Source of the DNA: Mycteria americana | Lineage: Eukaryota; Chordata; Aves; Ciconiiformes; Ciconiidae | Direction: 5' to 3' | DNA length: 64,000 bases | Assembly (NCBI RefSeq): GCF_035582795.1 | Contig: NC_134370.1 | Span: 48,719,501-48,783,500, forward strand | Shown here: positions 54,301 to 64,000 of the stretch, one piece after another | Layout: every line of letters begins with the position of its first letter | How positions within the stretch are numbered: position 1 is the first letter of the stretch | The notes under the pieces: model-generated | Seen by the model: only the letters and a program-made list of their open reading frames with translations | The model's database searches: none | Told to the model about the DNA's origin: nothing | Program-made: the position numbers and the translations under genes

Positions 54301-57300
54301 GCCATAAAGGGCATCCCCAGCAGCGGCAGGGTTCCTCTGAGCATCGTTAGTTGAGGCCCCCATGGCAGGGAGTTCTACGTAAGCATGGGATCAGCCTCAC
54401 GGCTCTGGGTCTATCAGTTTTGTTTGCTGGTGCCTTGGTTGCACCCTCCATTGCCCTGCATGCACAAGTTCTATTTTGCCTTGGTGTCATTTGGATTTGA
54501 TTTTTTCTTTGCCCAGGGGTTCAATAATCTCCCATTTCCCAGTGACACTGGGAAGGCTTGGGGGAAGGCAATGTAATAAGCTCATGGAAATTGAGAAGAG
54601 TCCTTTCTCTCTATTCCTCACCCTGTCCCATGCACAGCCCAACATGTTCCTCTCTCAAGGTCTCACCCTGGCTGGGGATTTGGAAAGAGTCACTGCCCGG
54701 AGCAGAAGTTGATCTTCCTGTTTCCACCACCACATGGCAGCCGATAGGCACCTTTACACAACCATATTTCCTTCCAGCATCTGATAGGGGACTTGCCACC
54801 CATTTCTCTCCATTTCCCCATCTCCTCACCGTGAGCAAGAGGAACTCACTTGTCAGTTGTTTTGCCCCAGAAGCAAAGAGGAGAAATTCCCCCAGCTGGC
54901 AGCAAGAGAGCTGGAGGGAGCCGCTGGGTCCTTCCTCACTGGCATTGCGGACAGGGACCAGATCAGCCCACTCCACAGCTCTAAGGGTGACTGAATCTGA
55001 ACAAGAAGCTCTGCAGCTACAGCCCAGCTGGGCAGAGAGGATGTACCCCTCCAAGCTGTGCTGTGTACTTATGGCCCACAGTTGTGGACTGACAAAGAGT
55101 CCAACTTATCTGCCTGGTGGGGCAAAGCAGCGGGTCCTACGCCTTCAGGATCTCCCCCATACTTACTCTGCATCACTGTGTCACTTGTGTAGAGCTCTCC
55201 ACCCCCTCTCACTCGACGGAAACGGGGTATCTTGCCATTCTGCTGGCTCTTCTTGATGGTGGAGTAGATGTCATGACCTGTGGGATAGGAAGGCTCATTT
55301 GCAGCAGGCTGTTTCTGGAGGGGGCAGAAGGGTTTGTGAGAAGAAAACAAAGAAACAAGAACTCTCTGGGCACATGGACTCACAGAGATGGTGGATATAG
55401 GTCAAGGAACCCAGTCCTCACTGCCTAGGATTGAGCAGACCTGGCAGGACTCCCCCAATCCTTTTCCTTAAAGAGTGGCAGGGGCAGATTCTTGCTCTAC
55501 CCTCTGGGAAGGATCCTCATCTGTCCCTCTGCCAGGTCCAGAGCAGTGAAGTTACTGCAGGACCCTCCTTCCTCGCTGTTTCCATTGCACTCTACCCTCC
55601 TGCACAGAGACTCAACCCCCATGCCCTGGACAGGAATAAATCTTGTGCCATGCTCTGTCCTAGAAGGATGTGCATTTTGAGGAGGCAAAAGCAAGAAGCG
55701 CTAAGGCCGATTGCCAACTAGAGCAGAGGGATAAAGCCCTTGGAGCAGCTTCAAAGTGCCCCTTTTTGTTACAGAGAGCCCAGCCTTCCTGCACAGCACG
55801 ACTGAAAATACGTGAGCAATCAGACTTACCATCAACAAGGACGAGGGTATTTGAGTCAGGGGTGAAAGGAGCAATACCTCTCCCATCCCATGAAGTGCTC
55901 TCCTTTCTCTGCGTCTGGGTAAGGACAGAAATGGTCCCTAAGTGTGACCAGTTCAGGGAAGGCAGGGAAGCCAGGTGCCCACATCCACCCCTGGGGCAGG
56001 AGGAAAGCAGCTCTCCTTGGCTGGCACAGCCCCAATGACGGAAGGATGCAGCCCATCGTCGAATGGGCCAGGCAGAGCCCCTGCTGCAGGCAGGAGGTGA
56101 GGAGAGGGGGGCTATGACAAGTGAGCACAGAGGTGGCACGCGTGGACCTCTGCTCGTGTGGGCTGTCCCATGCTGTCACGATAAGCGCCTCGAGGCAGCT
56201 GGCATTTGGGCATTTCAGAGCACTCTGAGAAGGAGTGGGGATCGGGGCACCATTTTACAGATAGAGATACCACAAAACAAAACAGCAAGTGCTTTGCTCT
56301 AGTCCCATCACAGGTGGCCACAGCATACCAAGTTCCAGCAGGTAGGAGCACAGGCGCCAGTCCCACACACTAACATCCCATCTCCATACTTCTCTACTAA
56401 TGTGAGGTAATTTTTATTGTCCTCCTGCAAGAGAAAGAAGAGGACCATAAGCATCTGCGAACGGCAAAGCACAGCCCCACAGCTGCAAGCCTACAGCACT
56501 ACCAAGCCCACAGCTATACGGCTTCTTAGCTTTTTCATGGGTCTTAAAACCAGAGGAGGAAACTACTATCATCTCATCTTATCTGCTCCACAGGCACTGG
56601 AGGTCTTCACCCAGAGAGAGCATGTGAGGACCATACACAGTTCCTTCCCCAGCAGTCCTTCAACCCAAGTCCTCCAACCCTCACCCATCCAGCTGTTCCA
56701 CAAGCTGTTCCACCACAGGTAGGACCTACCAAACTCCCAGGCATCATGCACTGTCCTTCATTTTTCACTGGGAAGTCTTCCTAGGATAAAAGAAAAGGAG
56801 ATATGCTTTAATTCCTTCCCTCTAAAAGCCAACTGATGTGGGCTCAGCCCCGTGCATTACATGCTAGTCACTCTCTTCACAAGAACCAAAGCAAACACAT
56901 TGGCAAGAAGGTCATTAAACACTGCAACGCAGCCCTTTTCCCACCTCAGCATTTGAAAACCCTTGGGGAGGCTGGGCTGGATCTCTCAGGCACTCGAGGT
57001 GATAGGGAGAAGTGGGGACGCAGGGCCAAAGCAGCAGGCATGACTGGCAGCCAGCCTGGACTGCTCTCCAAAGGATTTCGCGAGAGGATGCGTCATTGCA
57101 GGGAATGGGTGTTCAATAGTGGGTGGTGGTGTCCGAGGGTTGGGACACATTGAACCACACTGTTCCTGGGAACAAGAAGGGAATTATCTGGGCCCAAACT
57201 TCAGCAACCAACTTGTCTGAGGACAAGAAGGGGTCATGAGAAAGCCAACTGGGGGGTTTTCCTGCTGAATTAACTCAGTGCCCAGCTGATCCAGAACTTC

Positions 57301-57836
57301 CTGCTTTTGAGGAAAAGCAGCCTGGGCTTCAACAATGGAAAGGGATGGGAACATAGCTTCTCCCCAGTAACATGAGTCTGAGCATCCCTTCTCATGCTAA
57401 AGAAAGGGTGCCTCACGGGAAAAATCCTCCCTCTGGGGCAGCAAAGACCTCAGGAGCATCACAGCCTGGGAAGAACCCACCCACAACTAGCATAGGAGAC
57501 TTCCCCCTTGCAGCAGCCATTTATCATACTGATGTTGCAGCTTCCCAGATGGATGGGGCAGTCTGGGCAGAGACCAGACCCTTCCAGGTGTGACTTTGCT
57601 GCTGGCAAAGACACTGAGCAAGGTATCTAGTGTTTGGGCTGCGAGACAGATACTGGACACTTTCTTATAAGGGGGCCAAACTTGTTAGCAGAGCATCCTT
57701 ACCGTGTAGTTCTCATAGGTTGTAAAGTCGTAGTAATAAAGCTTTCCCTCTCCCCCAATGTAGATGGCTGAGCTGTTTTCTTTATGATAGAAGACCGGGT
57801 ACTTCTCACTCCTAGGAAATGCATACTCTTTCACAC
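47979..57836 (-). CDS. SEMA7A: SEMA7A, semaphorin-7A (GPI-anchored; signal-peptide exon not found)
   Basis: Membrane-anchored semaphorin that binds plexin-C1 and beta-1 integrins in axon growth and immune signalling. Thirteen minus-strand exons join in phase: 57836-57703, 56780-56730, 56424-56329, 55914-55830, 55277-55167, 53846-53707, 53333-53155, 52949-52841, 52152-51954, 50246-50131, 49505-49354, 48800-48733, 48328-47979. They give 595 residues (human is 666 in full). The sema domain carries KIYYFFREDNPDKSPEAP and VCVYSFGDIDNVFRTSKLKG. The PSI domain is CDSCLLARDPYCGWFNGSC. The Ig domain is YYLNCPIES to YVCISEED. The C-terminus (TFGSWLQLLLMVVLVELFH) is a hydrophobic GPI-attachment signal. 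The mammalian RGD position reads Lys-Glu-Asp. Exon 1 (signal peptide) is not recognised and is probably upstream. Confidence 0.97.
48733..48800 (-). CDS. SEMA7A: SEMA7A exon 13 (PSI-Ig linker)
   Basis: Acceptor catctgctag, donor gtatgtaa, 68 bp. Read in the phase left by the PSI exon it gives EVHQNLNLDPWQGKCQKG then DIKE, aligning with human LLQSLNPAEPHKECPNP. It restores frame into the Ig exon, which could not follow the PSI exon directly. Confidence 0.9.
49354..49505 (-). CDS. SEMA7A: SEMA7A exon 12 (PSI domain)
   Basis: Acceptor ttcctgcag, donor gtacgtgg. It encodes AMLYVGSTNKVMEIPMDMC, then the Cys-rich PSI core CDSCLLARDPYCGWFNGSC. Confidence 0.97.
50131..50246 (-). CDS. SEMA7A: SEMA7A exon 11
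   Basis: Acceptor tttctttctag, donor gtgggtct. It encodes KGSIHKIVELPDGVQNIMEL and FPKKDPIQSMILDHKR. Confidence 0.96.
51954..52152 (-). CDS. SEMA7A: SEMA7A exon 10
   Basis: Acceptor cttgctgcag, donor gtactgag. It encodes CISSGQHTPSETFKIADSHP, HNKHRYQKIGVHEV and YNVLYLAT. Confidence 0.97.
52841..52949 (-). CDS. SEMA7A: SEMA7A exon 9
   Basis: Acceptor tgcccacag, donor gtgagtga. It encodes SSAVCVYSFGDIDNVFRTSK and PNPEIRPGQ. Confidence 0.97.
53155..53333 (-). CDS. SEMA7A: SEMA7A exon 8
   Basis: Acceptor ctctcccccag, donor gtgagggt. It starts EDKGGTSSLSASKWTTFLKA and ends YGLFTNTW (the Trp is split). With the previous exon it forms CKEDKGG where human has CRGDQGG. Confidence 0.97.
53707..53846 (-). 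CDS. SEMA7A: SEMA7A exon 7
   Basis: Acceptor cccttctcag, donor gtaccgca. It encodes PQFVKATTLRHEEPHQDK, then IYYFFREDNPDKSPEAP, and ends RVAQLCK. Confidence 0.97.
55167..55277 (-). CDS. SEMA7A: SEMA7A exon 6
   Basis: Acceptor atcccacag, donor gtaagtat. It encodes HDIYSTIKKSQQNGKIPRFR and GELYTSDTVMQ. Confidence 0.97.
55830..55914 (-). CDS. SEMA7A: SEMA7A exon 5
   Basis: Acceptor ccttacccag, donor gtaagtct. It encodes RGIAPFTPDSNTLVLVDG (the last Gly is split), matching human RGYAPFSPDENSLVLFEG. Confidence 0.95.
56329..56424 (-). CDS. SEMA7A: SEMA7A exon 4
   Basis: Acceptor tctcttgcag, donor gtatgctg, 32 codons. It encodes NKNYLTLVEKYGDGMLVCGT and ends CWNL, typical semaphorin sequence. Confidence 0.95.
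56730..56780 (-). CDS. SEMA7A: SEMA7A exon 3
   Basis: Acceptor ttatcctag, donor gtaggtcc, 17 codons: EDFPVKNEGQCMMPGSL. The single Cys aligns with the human KGSCLDK Cys. Confidence 0.88.
57703..57836 (-). CDS. SEMA7A: SEMA7A exon 2 (start of sema domain)
   Basis: Acceptor gttcctag, donor gtaaggat. Enters in phase 1, so a signal-peptide exon must precede it. It encodes VKEYAFPRSEKYPVFYHKE and SAIYIGGEGKLYYYDF. Confidence 0.93.
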
Positions 57837-60800
57837 CTAGGAACAGCACAGAAGAGACACTCATCAGGGGAACCGCAGCTGACTGCAGAGAGCACCCGCA
57901 GCCAGCTCAGGCTGATCAACTCCCTCTCCTTGTCCTTGGTGTGAGTGATGAGAAAAACAAGGACACGGGGCTGGGGGCCCCCTGGGATGGCTGGCCCAGC
58001 ACCAGGCCGGCAGGGAAAGGCAGCTCCCAGGCTCAGAGCTGAGCTATTGTCCCCTTGGCCCCAAGGGACAGGAGAGCTGCACAATGGAGCAGCCCTGCCT
58101 GGCGCCTGCAGTGCTGGTGATGAAGGAAGAGGAGGAGGAAGGGAAACTTTGCTGCAGGAGCTCTTGTAGGAGAGCAGAAGCTCAAAGTGACTTAGAACTG
58201 GCTCTGCAGCAGCCAGGTGAGCGCTGCCTTCCCACATGCTCTAATGGCCGAGTGCCTCCTGCCTCCCAGCTTCAAGGTGAAAGGCTCCCTCCCCTCTCTG
58301 GCCATCCTCTGACAACCACTCCAGGCAACTGCCTCATAGATTTGGCTCCTGCACCCTCTTGCATTTGACATGCCTGCAGCTTTTTGTGCCCCGCTTCAGG
58401 ACCTTGCACATGCTTAATTGGAGCTGCGAGTTCTTATCTGGCTGAATAGGAGAGGAGCTGCTGCGCTGCCTTGCAGCTGGGGGTCAACCCCTCCGTACCC
58501 ACGGGGTAGATAATCTCCTACCAGCCACAGCCCAGCATGACACCTCTCCTTGCCAGCCTCCAGTTGCACTGTCAGCATCCTCCCTCCAAGGGCCAGGAGG
58601 GACCAACAGGGTTTGGAGCCCCCAGGCCGGAGCCCACATGTGACAGGGGAAGGGGGCATGTAAAGCTGCAACTCATGGGCTCCACACCCGAGACGTGAAC
58701 AAGAAGAAAGCTGCAAGACCTAGGACCCATGTCACAACCAGTTGCTGCAAATAAAAAGCTTTCCAGACCCAGCTGGGAGGAAGAACTGCCTGTCCTCCCC
58801 TCTTTCCTTCCCCTTTCACCTTCTGACTTTTCCAGCTTCTCTTTCCTAAGAACATCCTTCCCTTACCCTCTGTGTTGCCAGCTCAGGTGTGGGAGGTTGG
58901 CCCTGCACCGCAGTGCAGTTGTGAGCCTCCTCCCCTGGGGCTTTTTCTGTCCCTCGACGGGGTCCGCTGGTCCTGCATCCCTCTCCGGGATGGTGCAGCC
59001 ACATCTGGGCAGCTTTGAGCAGTCGTGCCAGGGCCCAGCTCCACAGCAGGGTGCAATGCACATGACATGTGTCCGGATGCAGGCTACCCTGTCCCCTACT
59101 GCAGTTTGCAGTAATGACATGAGAGGAATTGCTCCTCCGAGGGGGAAAAGTCTCCCATCAGGACTAGCCTCTGCTTAGTGTGAGAGGGCACTCCGTTTTC
59201 ATCTCTCCCTCTTTTCCCTTTTCCAAAGAAGAGGGGGACTCTCCTGGCAAGCGCTGCTGCTCCCAGCAGACAGACAAAGGCTGTGTCTGCCTCGGGAGCT
59301 GGCTGCCTGCATAGACAGGCAATTAATCAGTGGCACGTGTCCCTCTCTATTTATAGGGGCACTTGGCAGGACAGGCAAAGGACAATCTTTGCGCAGCCCA
59401 GCACTCCCCCTCTGCCTGGAGCAGGCTGCGCAGGGGTCCTGCCAAGGCTCTGCAGAGCTGAAAGTAAAAAAAGATGTATTAGAGGTCATTGGGGCTACTG
59501 AATTAGGGCTTTTTTCTCCACTTCAGTATGCTGGTCGCATGTCCTCGGAGTCTCTAATCCCTGCGGGGTTAAATGGCACCCAGCCCGCACGGCTTTCCCA
59601 TCACTGGCTTGGCTAACAGGGCTGCTGCCAGCCACTGCCTGGTGATGGGAAACCCTGCCAGACCCACAGACTGCTGTTTTGCAAGGGCACCTCAGCCACA
59701 AAGAGAGAGGGTGGAGGTATGCCATGGTACAGAAACCATCGCTCCCATCCAGCCCGCAGCTTCTTGCTAATGCAACACTTCCAGGCTGCCCTTCCCCTGC
59801 ACCATGGGACGGAGGCCACGGGGCTGCACAGCAGCTGGGGGGGATTCAGGAGTGAGGATCCCACAGCCAGGAAAGCCTGGCTGGATGGCAGTCCCTGCCT
59901 GCTCCCCATCCCATCCCCTCCCCTCCCCAGCCCTACCATCTCTCCTCTGTCCAAGGACTCCGAGAAACTCCTGACCATGTGCTTTGCCTGCTGGAGAAGC
60001 TGGCATTGAGACTTTTCAGAGTGACAGTGCAATTCATTTGCCTAAGTGGCCCTACAAGCGGGAAGCCAGCCGGGCATGCCAGCTAGCCCGGGGAATCTCA
60101 TCAGCCACAGACTCAGTCTATGCTTGCTGGGGAGGAGAGGACTAATCCCCTTTTCACCACCCCCCTTCCCAGCAGTCCTCAAAATCCCCCTCTTGGCCCA
60201 ATCTGCAGAGCAGGCAGGCAACAGCCCATACACACGGGAGCCCCTAAAGCCCTTCTCCCCCATCCAGCTACTGCTGCCAGCACAACCCATCACCAACACA
60301 CCGCAAGCAGGTCTGGCTGGACTTCAGCAAACTTTGCTCTTGTTTTCAAACCTCCAACCCAGCCCCTAAATTTGCTGCTAATCCAGGAAAATATACACCT
60401 GCAGCCATTCCCCACTCCTCTTCCTCCACCTCATGCTTTTGCACATTTCAGCCCCACGTGCTCCTATTACCTTTGGTTTCGTTTTGAGGCTTTTTCACAA
60501 CACTGCCTCTTTCTTAAGCTCGACTCTGAGAGCTGTGCCAACCTGCAAGGACACACTTCTCTCCAAACAGCCAGAAACAAACAAGCCCAAAACAATAATT
60601 TGGTTGGCGCCAACGTATTATTTATCCTACTGCTCCCCGGGGACTGCACTGAATCACTAAGCTGAGCATAAACAGCTCTGCTAGCCAGGGCCCAGAAGTG
60701 TGTTTGCAGCTCCAGTGCTGATTTAACTTGATCTGGAAGGGAGCCTTTTAAAGGTGTTTCCGTGAGCGGCTGCTGGGGTCCCTCTGCCTCTGCATCAGCC

Positions 60801-63800
60801 CTCTGGCTGACCTGCAAAGCTGGCCTTCAGCCCTGCTCTGCCTTAAACAGCTCGGCTTAGGCAAGCGGTTTGATCCCCTTTGCCTCTGCTTCTCATCCGG
60901 CAGGACTGGGGGGGAGCTGCTCTGCACCCCCAGGAGCCTGGGGTTTAAATTGCTTCAAGAGGCGGGGGATAATGAGACAGAGGGCATCTAATGGCCCACA
61001 CTATGTCCCCAAAGAAGGGGACGTGCCTCTCCTAGCAAGTCCAAGGCTGTTTTTGACACTGCAAAGAAAGGCTCGCCCCCCTGGAAGGGGGAAGGCATGA
61101 CCCTGTCACCACCATGCCTCCAAAATCGAGTCCGGAGCTTCAGAAGACACAGGGCTCATTTCCAGAGCCTCACTAACCCCGCTGAGTCCCTTTGCCTGGC
61201 ATTTACTGCAGAGCCCACTGTCAGCGCGCAAATCAATGGCACGATTGTCAGTTGAAATGCTAACACCGGTCCGGAGGAGTGAATGGGAGAAAGAGCGGCT
61301 TTGTGCTTTGCAGGCGAGATGAAGAGTACCACATCAGATTGAAGAAGAAGAATACTATTAAATGAGGGAGAAGGAGGGAGCCCGGTGCATCTCAGAAGGA
61401 TGCCTGCAGGGTGAGGTAACAGGAGAGAAACGAAGAGGGAGATGCTCTGGATGAGATGCGAGCAGGGAGGCCTGTCCTAAACACACAGAGCAATGCAGAT
61501 AACAGACAGAGCAATCCTGCTTCCCATCTGATAGGGTGAAATGGGCCTGCCTCCCTAGACATGGCTTGGGCAAATCCAGCTTTAATGATACACCAAAGGG
61601 CTCTCTGGCTCCCTTTGGGTCCAAAAGCCCCTTCAGAAAGGCACCAAGAGCTTGGCTCTCCCCAGCACCATGGCAAGGCCAGGCTCCCAAAGCATCCCAG
61701 AGCTTTGTGCAGGAGGGGAGCATTCCCCCCACCTCCAGAACAGATGTCCAACTAGAGAAGCAGCGTGGGCGTGCAGCCTCGTTGCAGACAAACTCAACAA
61801 CCCAGCTCTCATCCTGGCTGGAGGGCTGACTCAGCTATGGCAGTCCTTCTCCCCTCCGCACTCCACCGCTCCCCGGTCTGGCAGCCAGCTCCAGCATCCC
61901 AGACGCTCAGCTTAGTCACTGGCTTGCACGGCTCCCAGCACTGGTAGCAGGCGAGTCTTTGCAGGTCTACGATTCACTGAAGCTGGGGGAGGACTGCGTC
62001 TCCCTAAAATGGAGGTGATAGTTCAAATCTGCTCTGGTGCCAGCATTTTAAAATAAGGAACTGAAATAAAGCTTGGGAAAAGTAAAAATGGAAGGAGGAC
62101 GAGATAAGAATCCACTGCTTCTTGGGAGCGGCACTGATGCAGGCGAGAGGCAGATCCTTTACTTGCTGCTTATAAAACCCTTGTTAAGTGGGACCCCCCT
62201 TGGAATATGAAGAGGGGAAACCAGGCAGGGTACGGGGTTTACCTGCTCCCTGGCATTACCCGCTCCACACCATGGGGCCTGTGCTGCCCTGAGCAGGGGA
62301 AGTTCCTTTAGCTAAGCTGCCCATGTTCTCCCAAACGCTCCTGCTGCTGCTGTATGATGGGGACACAGGGCTGGGCCACCCACCAAATGGCAAAATGGGA
62401 TTTAAACTGGTGCAGCGCTGAAGCTCACCACCATGGCGAACGCAGCCGAGCCTCCGGCACTGCCACGCTCCCCAATGCCCAGGCAATCCACCCAGCAGCC
62501 CCGGAAACTATTCTTGCTCTAACATGTTATAATGCTGTCAGTCATCACCATCACACATCCTACCCTCCCCGGCATGACGCCGATGACACTGCCACCTGCT
62601 CTGCTGCCTGTCGGTCTGACAGCGAGCACGCTCCTGCCTGAATCACGGCACTGGTTGTATCCTCTCCTGGTTCCCTCCTCCTTCAAACATTTTCTCATTT
62701 CCCAGGTTTTATGTCTTCCTTCCTTTTTGAATAGACTGAACGGATTATGACCTTGATAGGCATGTGTCTGCTGCAATCCGACTGAGATTGGCTCTGACAG
62801 CAGAAGGAAAAGCTGCCTTTTCAACGCTGACTCAAGGACTGGCAATGCGGGGGAGTCCCCTGGGTCTCATCCCCTCTACCTGTGCCAGGAGCCCTCATCT
62901 CCCAGCAATGCGGGCCCAGCCATGAGTCAGGGCTGACTGTGTGCTCCAGGCTCGTGCACATCACTCCGCTTTTGGGAACACGAGAGCCGTCTCGACTTGA
63001 TGACATCGATCCCTCTTCTGTTCCTGCTTCCCCAGCGCACACAGGATGCATGACAAGCAGCCCAGCACAGGCAGATCAACTGCTTTCCTTTAAGGGCCAG
63101 GAATGTGATTCAGGTCCGGTGTCTTAGTCACCCACTTTGGGGTCAGGACCCTGGTCCCAGCTCTGACATCACTCCACAGTGCAGTTCCAGTTTCACTATT
63201 TCCCCAGGCAAGACCAGGAGGACAATCCCTGGATTTCCTACCTGTTTGGCCAGATACCAACCTCAGGAGCCCCACCAGCAGATGGTCCCCTCTCAGGGGA
63301 GCATGGGAAGTCACAGCACCCACCCTAGAGGGATAGAGACACCCCACGGGGCTGCCATGGGTCCCCCTCCATCCCCGGGAGAAGGACTGAACCACACCAC
63401 TCCCATCCAAAAGCCACGCGCCGTCTGTCTCCCCAGCTCTGCCACGGATGCTGGCAAGAAGCCAAGCTGCTTTTTTTTTTTTTAAGATGATCTATAAATT
63501 CCCAAGTTGAGACATTTCGGAAGGAGGAAGTATGCCTCCGGGGAGCTGCTGTGTTCACCCAAGCAGCTAGGTTTTCCTTCCCCCATGACTTCACCCGACA
63601 GGAGCAATGTGACACAAGGAAACCACAGGCGGGCCAGGGAGGTGCTCCCGAGAGCCCCGCTCACCCACCAGCCATCCCCTTCCCAGGGGATGGACGCCCC
63701 AAGCAGGCGTCCTCTTTCTGGGACCCAGCAGACCCCACAGCGATGGGGTTTTTTATAGGAACAATTTGTCTCTAGATGAGATGACCCAGGAGGGACACTC

Positions 63801-64000
63801 TGGGGGGGTTTGCTCTGACCTGCCACAGAGTAATTGAAGGGCTGTGAGTTGCAAGGTCTCCAACGTGCTTGGAAGATGATAGGCTTTTGCAGGAGGGATT
63901 TCTGAGAAAGGGGCAAAAAGGCAATACAATACAATGTGGGAAACCACTTCCTTCTCATCGCTCACAAAAAAACCTGGCCGATTGTTCCCTTCTCTCCCCA
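57837..64000. other. SEMA7A intron 1 or 5' flank, no exon supported
   Basis: A signal-peptide exon ending in phase 1 is expected on the minus strand, but none of the open frames fits. The stretch holds a minus-strand TATAAATA beside an E-box near 59.35 kb and a poly-T tract (63471-63483). No UBL7 exon, the next human neighbour, is recognisable. Confidence 0.6.
59332..59355 (-). promoter_or_regulatory. Candidate TATA box and E-box upstream of SEMA7A exon 2
   Basis: The minus strand reads TATAAATAG at 59347-59355, with CACGTG starting 10 bp downstream. No ORF with a signal peptide follows it, so its link to SEMA7A is speculative. Confidence 0.25.

Noticed and set aside
57812-58237. Minus-strand 141-codon ORF upstream of SEMA7A exon 2
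   Set aside because: It overlaps exon 2 in a different frame and has no signal peptide or family similarity.
58673-58855. Minus-strand ORF with a hydrophobic stretch, possible SEMA7A signal peptide exon
   Set aside because: The hydrophobic part is near the C-terminal end of the ORF, and the only nearby GT gives phase 0, not the phase 1 needed by exon 2.

Overview
This window reads as vertebrate nuclear DNA, most likely from a bird. It is GC-rich, and every gene is split into small exons with GT-AG introns. It holds the conserved neighbourhood CCDC33 - CYP11A1 - SEMA7A, which sits on human chromosome 15q24. The deduced CYP11A1 protein is 513 residues and looks bird-like. I recognised no CR1 3' ends, ERVs, rRNA or tRNA by eye. 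There are no bacterial-style operons or CRISPR arrays.

Layout: (1) 1-34848, plus strand: the 3' two-thirds of CCDC33, a coiled-coil/C2-domain protein associated with testis and cilia. The window opens inside an upstream intron. The first recognisable exon is 3919-4082 and the stop codon ends at 34848. Introns are large at the 5' side and short in the coiled-coil half. (2) 35312-39088, minus strand: complete CYP11A1, the mitochondrial cholesterol side-chain cleavage P450, in nine exons. It is convergent with CCDC33, with only 463 bp between stop codons. (3) 39089-46329: intergenic, with a CpG-rich patch and a 48-bp minisatellite with higher-order structure. (4) 46330-57836, minus strand: SEMA7A, a GPI-anchored semaphorin. 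All exons are present except the signal-peptide exon, and there is a 3'UTR of about 1.6 kb. (5) 57837-64000: SEMA7A intron 1 or upstream sequence, with no exon I can support.

The exon calls rest on three checks: recognisable family sequence, GT-AG boundaries, and phase continuity. CYP11A1 sums to 1542 bp, exactly 514 codons including stop. The SEMA7A exons join without a frame break. The main CCDC33 chain sums to 2160 bp, exactly 720 codons. The three genes do not form a pathway; the linkage is old synteny.

I found no undescribed multi-gene system. The most useful oddities are: the integrin-binding RGD of mammalian SEMA7A reads Lys-Glu-Asp here; two small coiled-coil-like CCDC33 exons whose phases chain; an AT-rich, coding-looking or enhancer-like block inside the CCDC33 intron; a 60-bp-arm fold-back sequence; and a CCDC33/CYP11A1 tail-to-tail junction without a canonical poly(A) signal.
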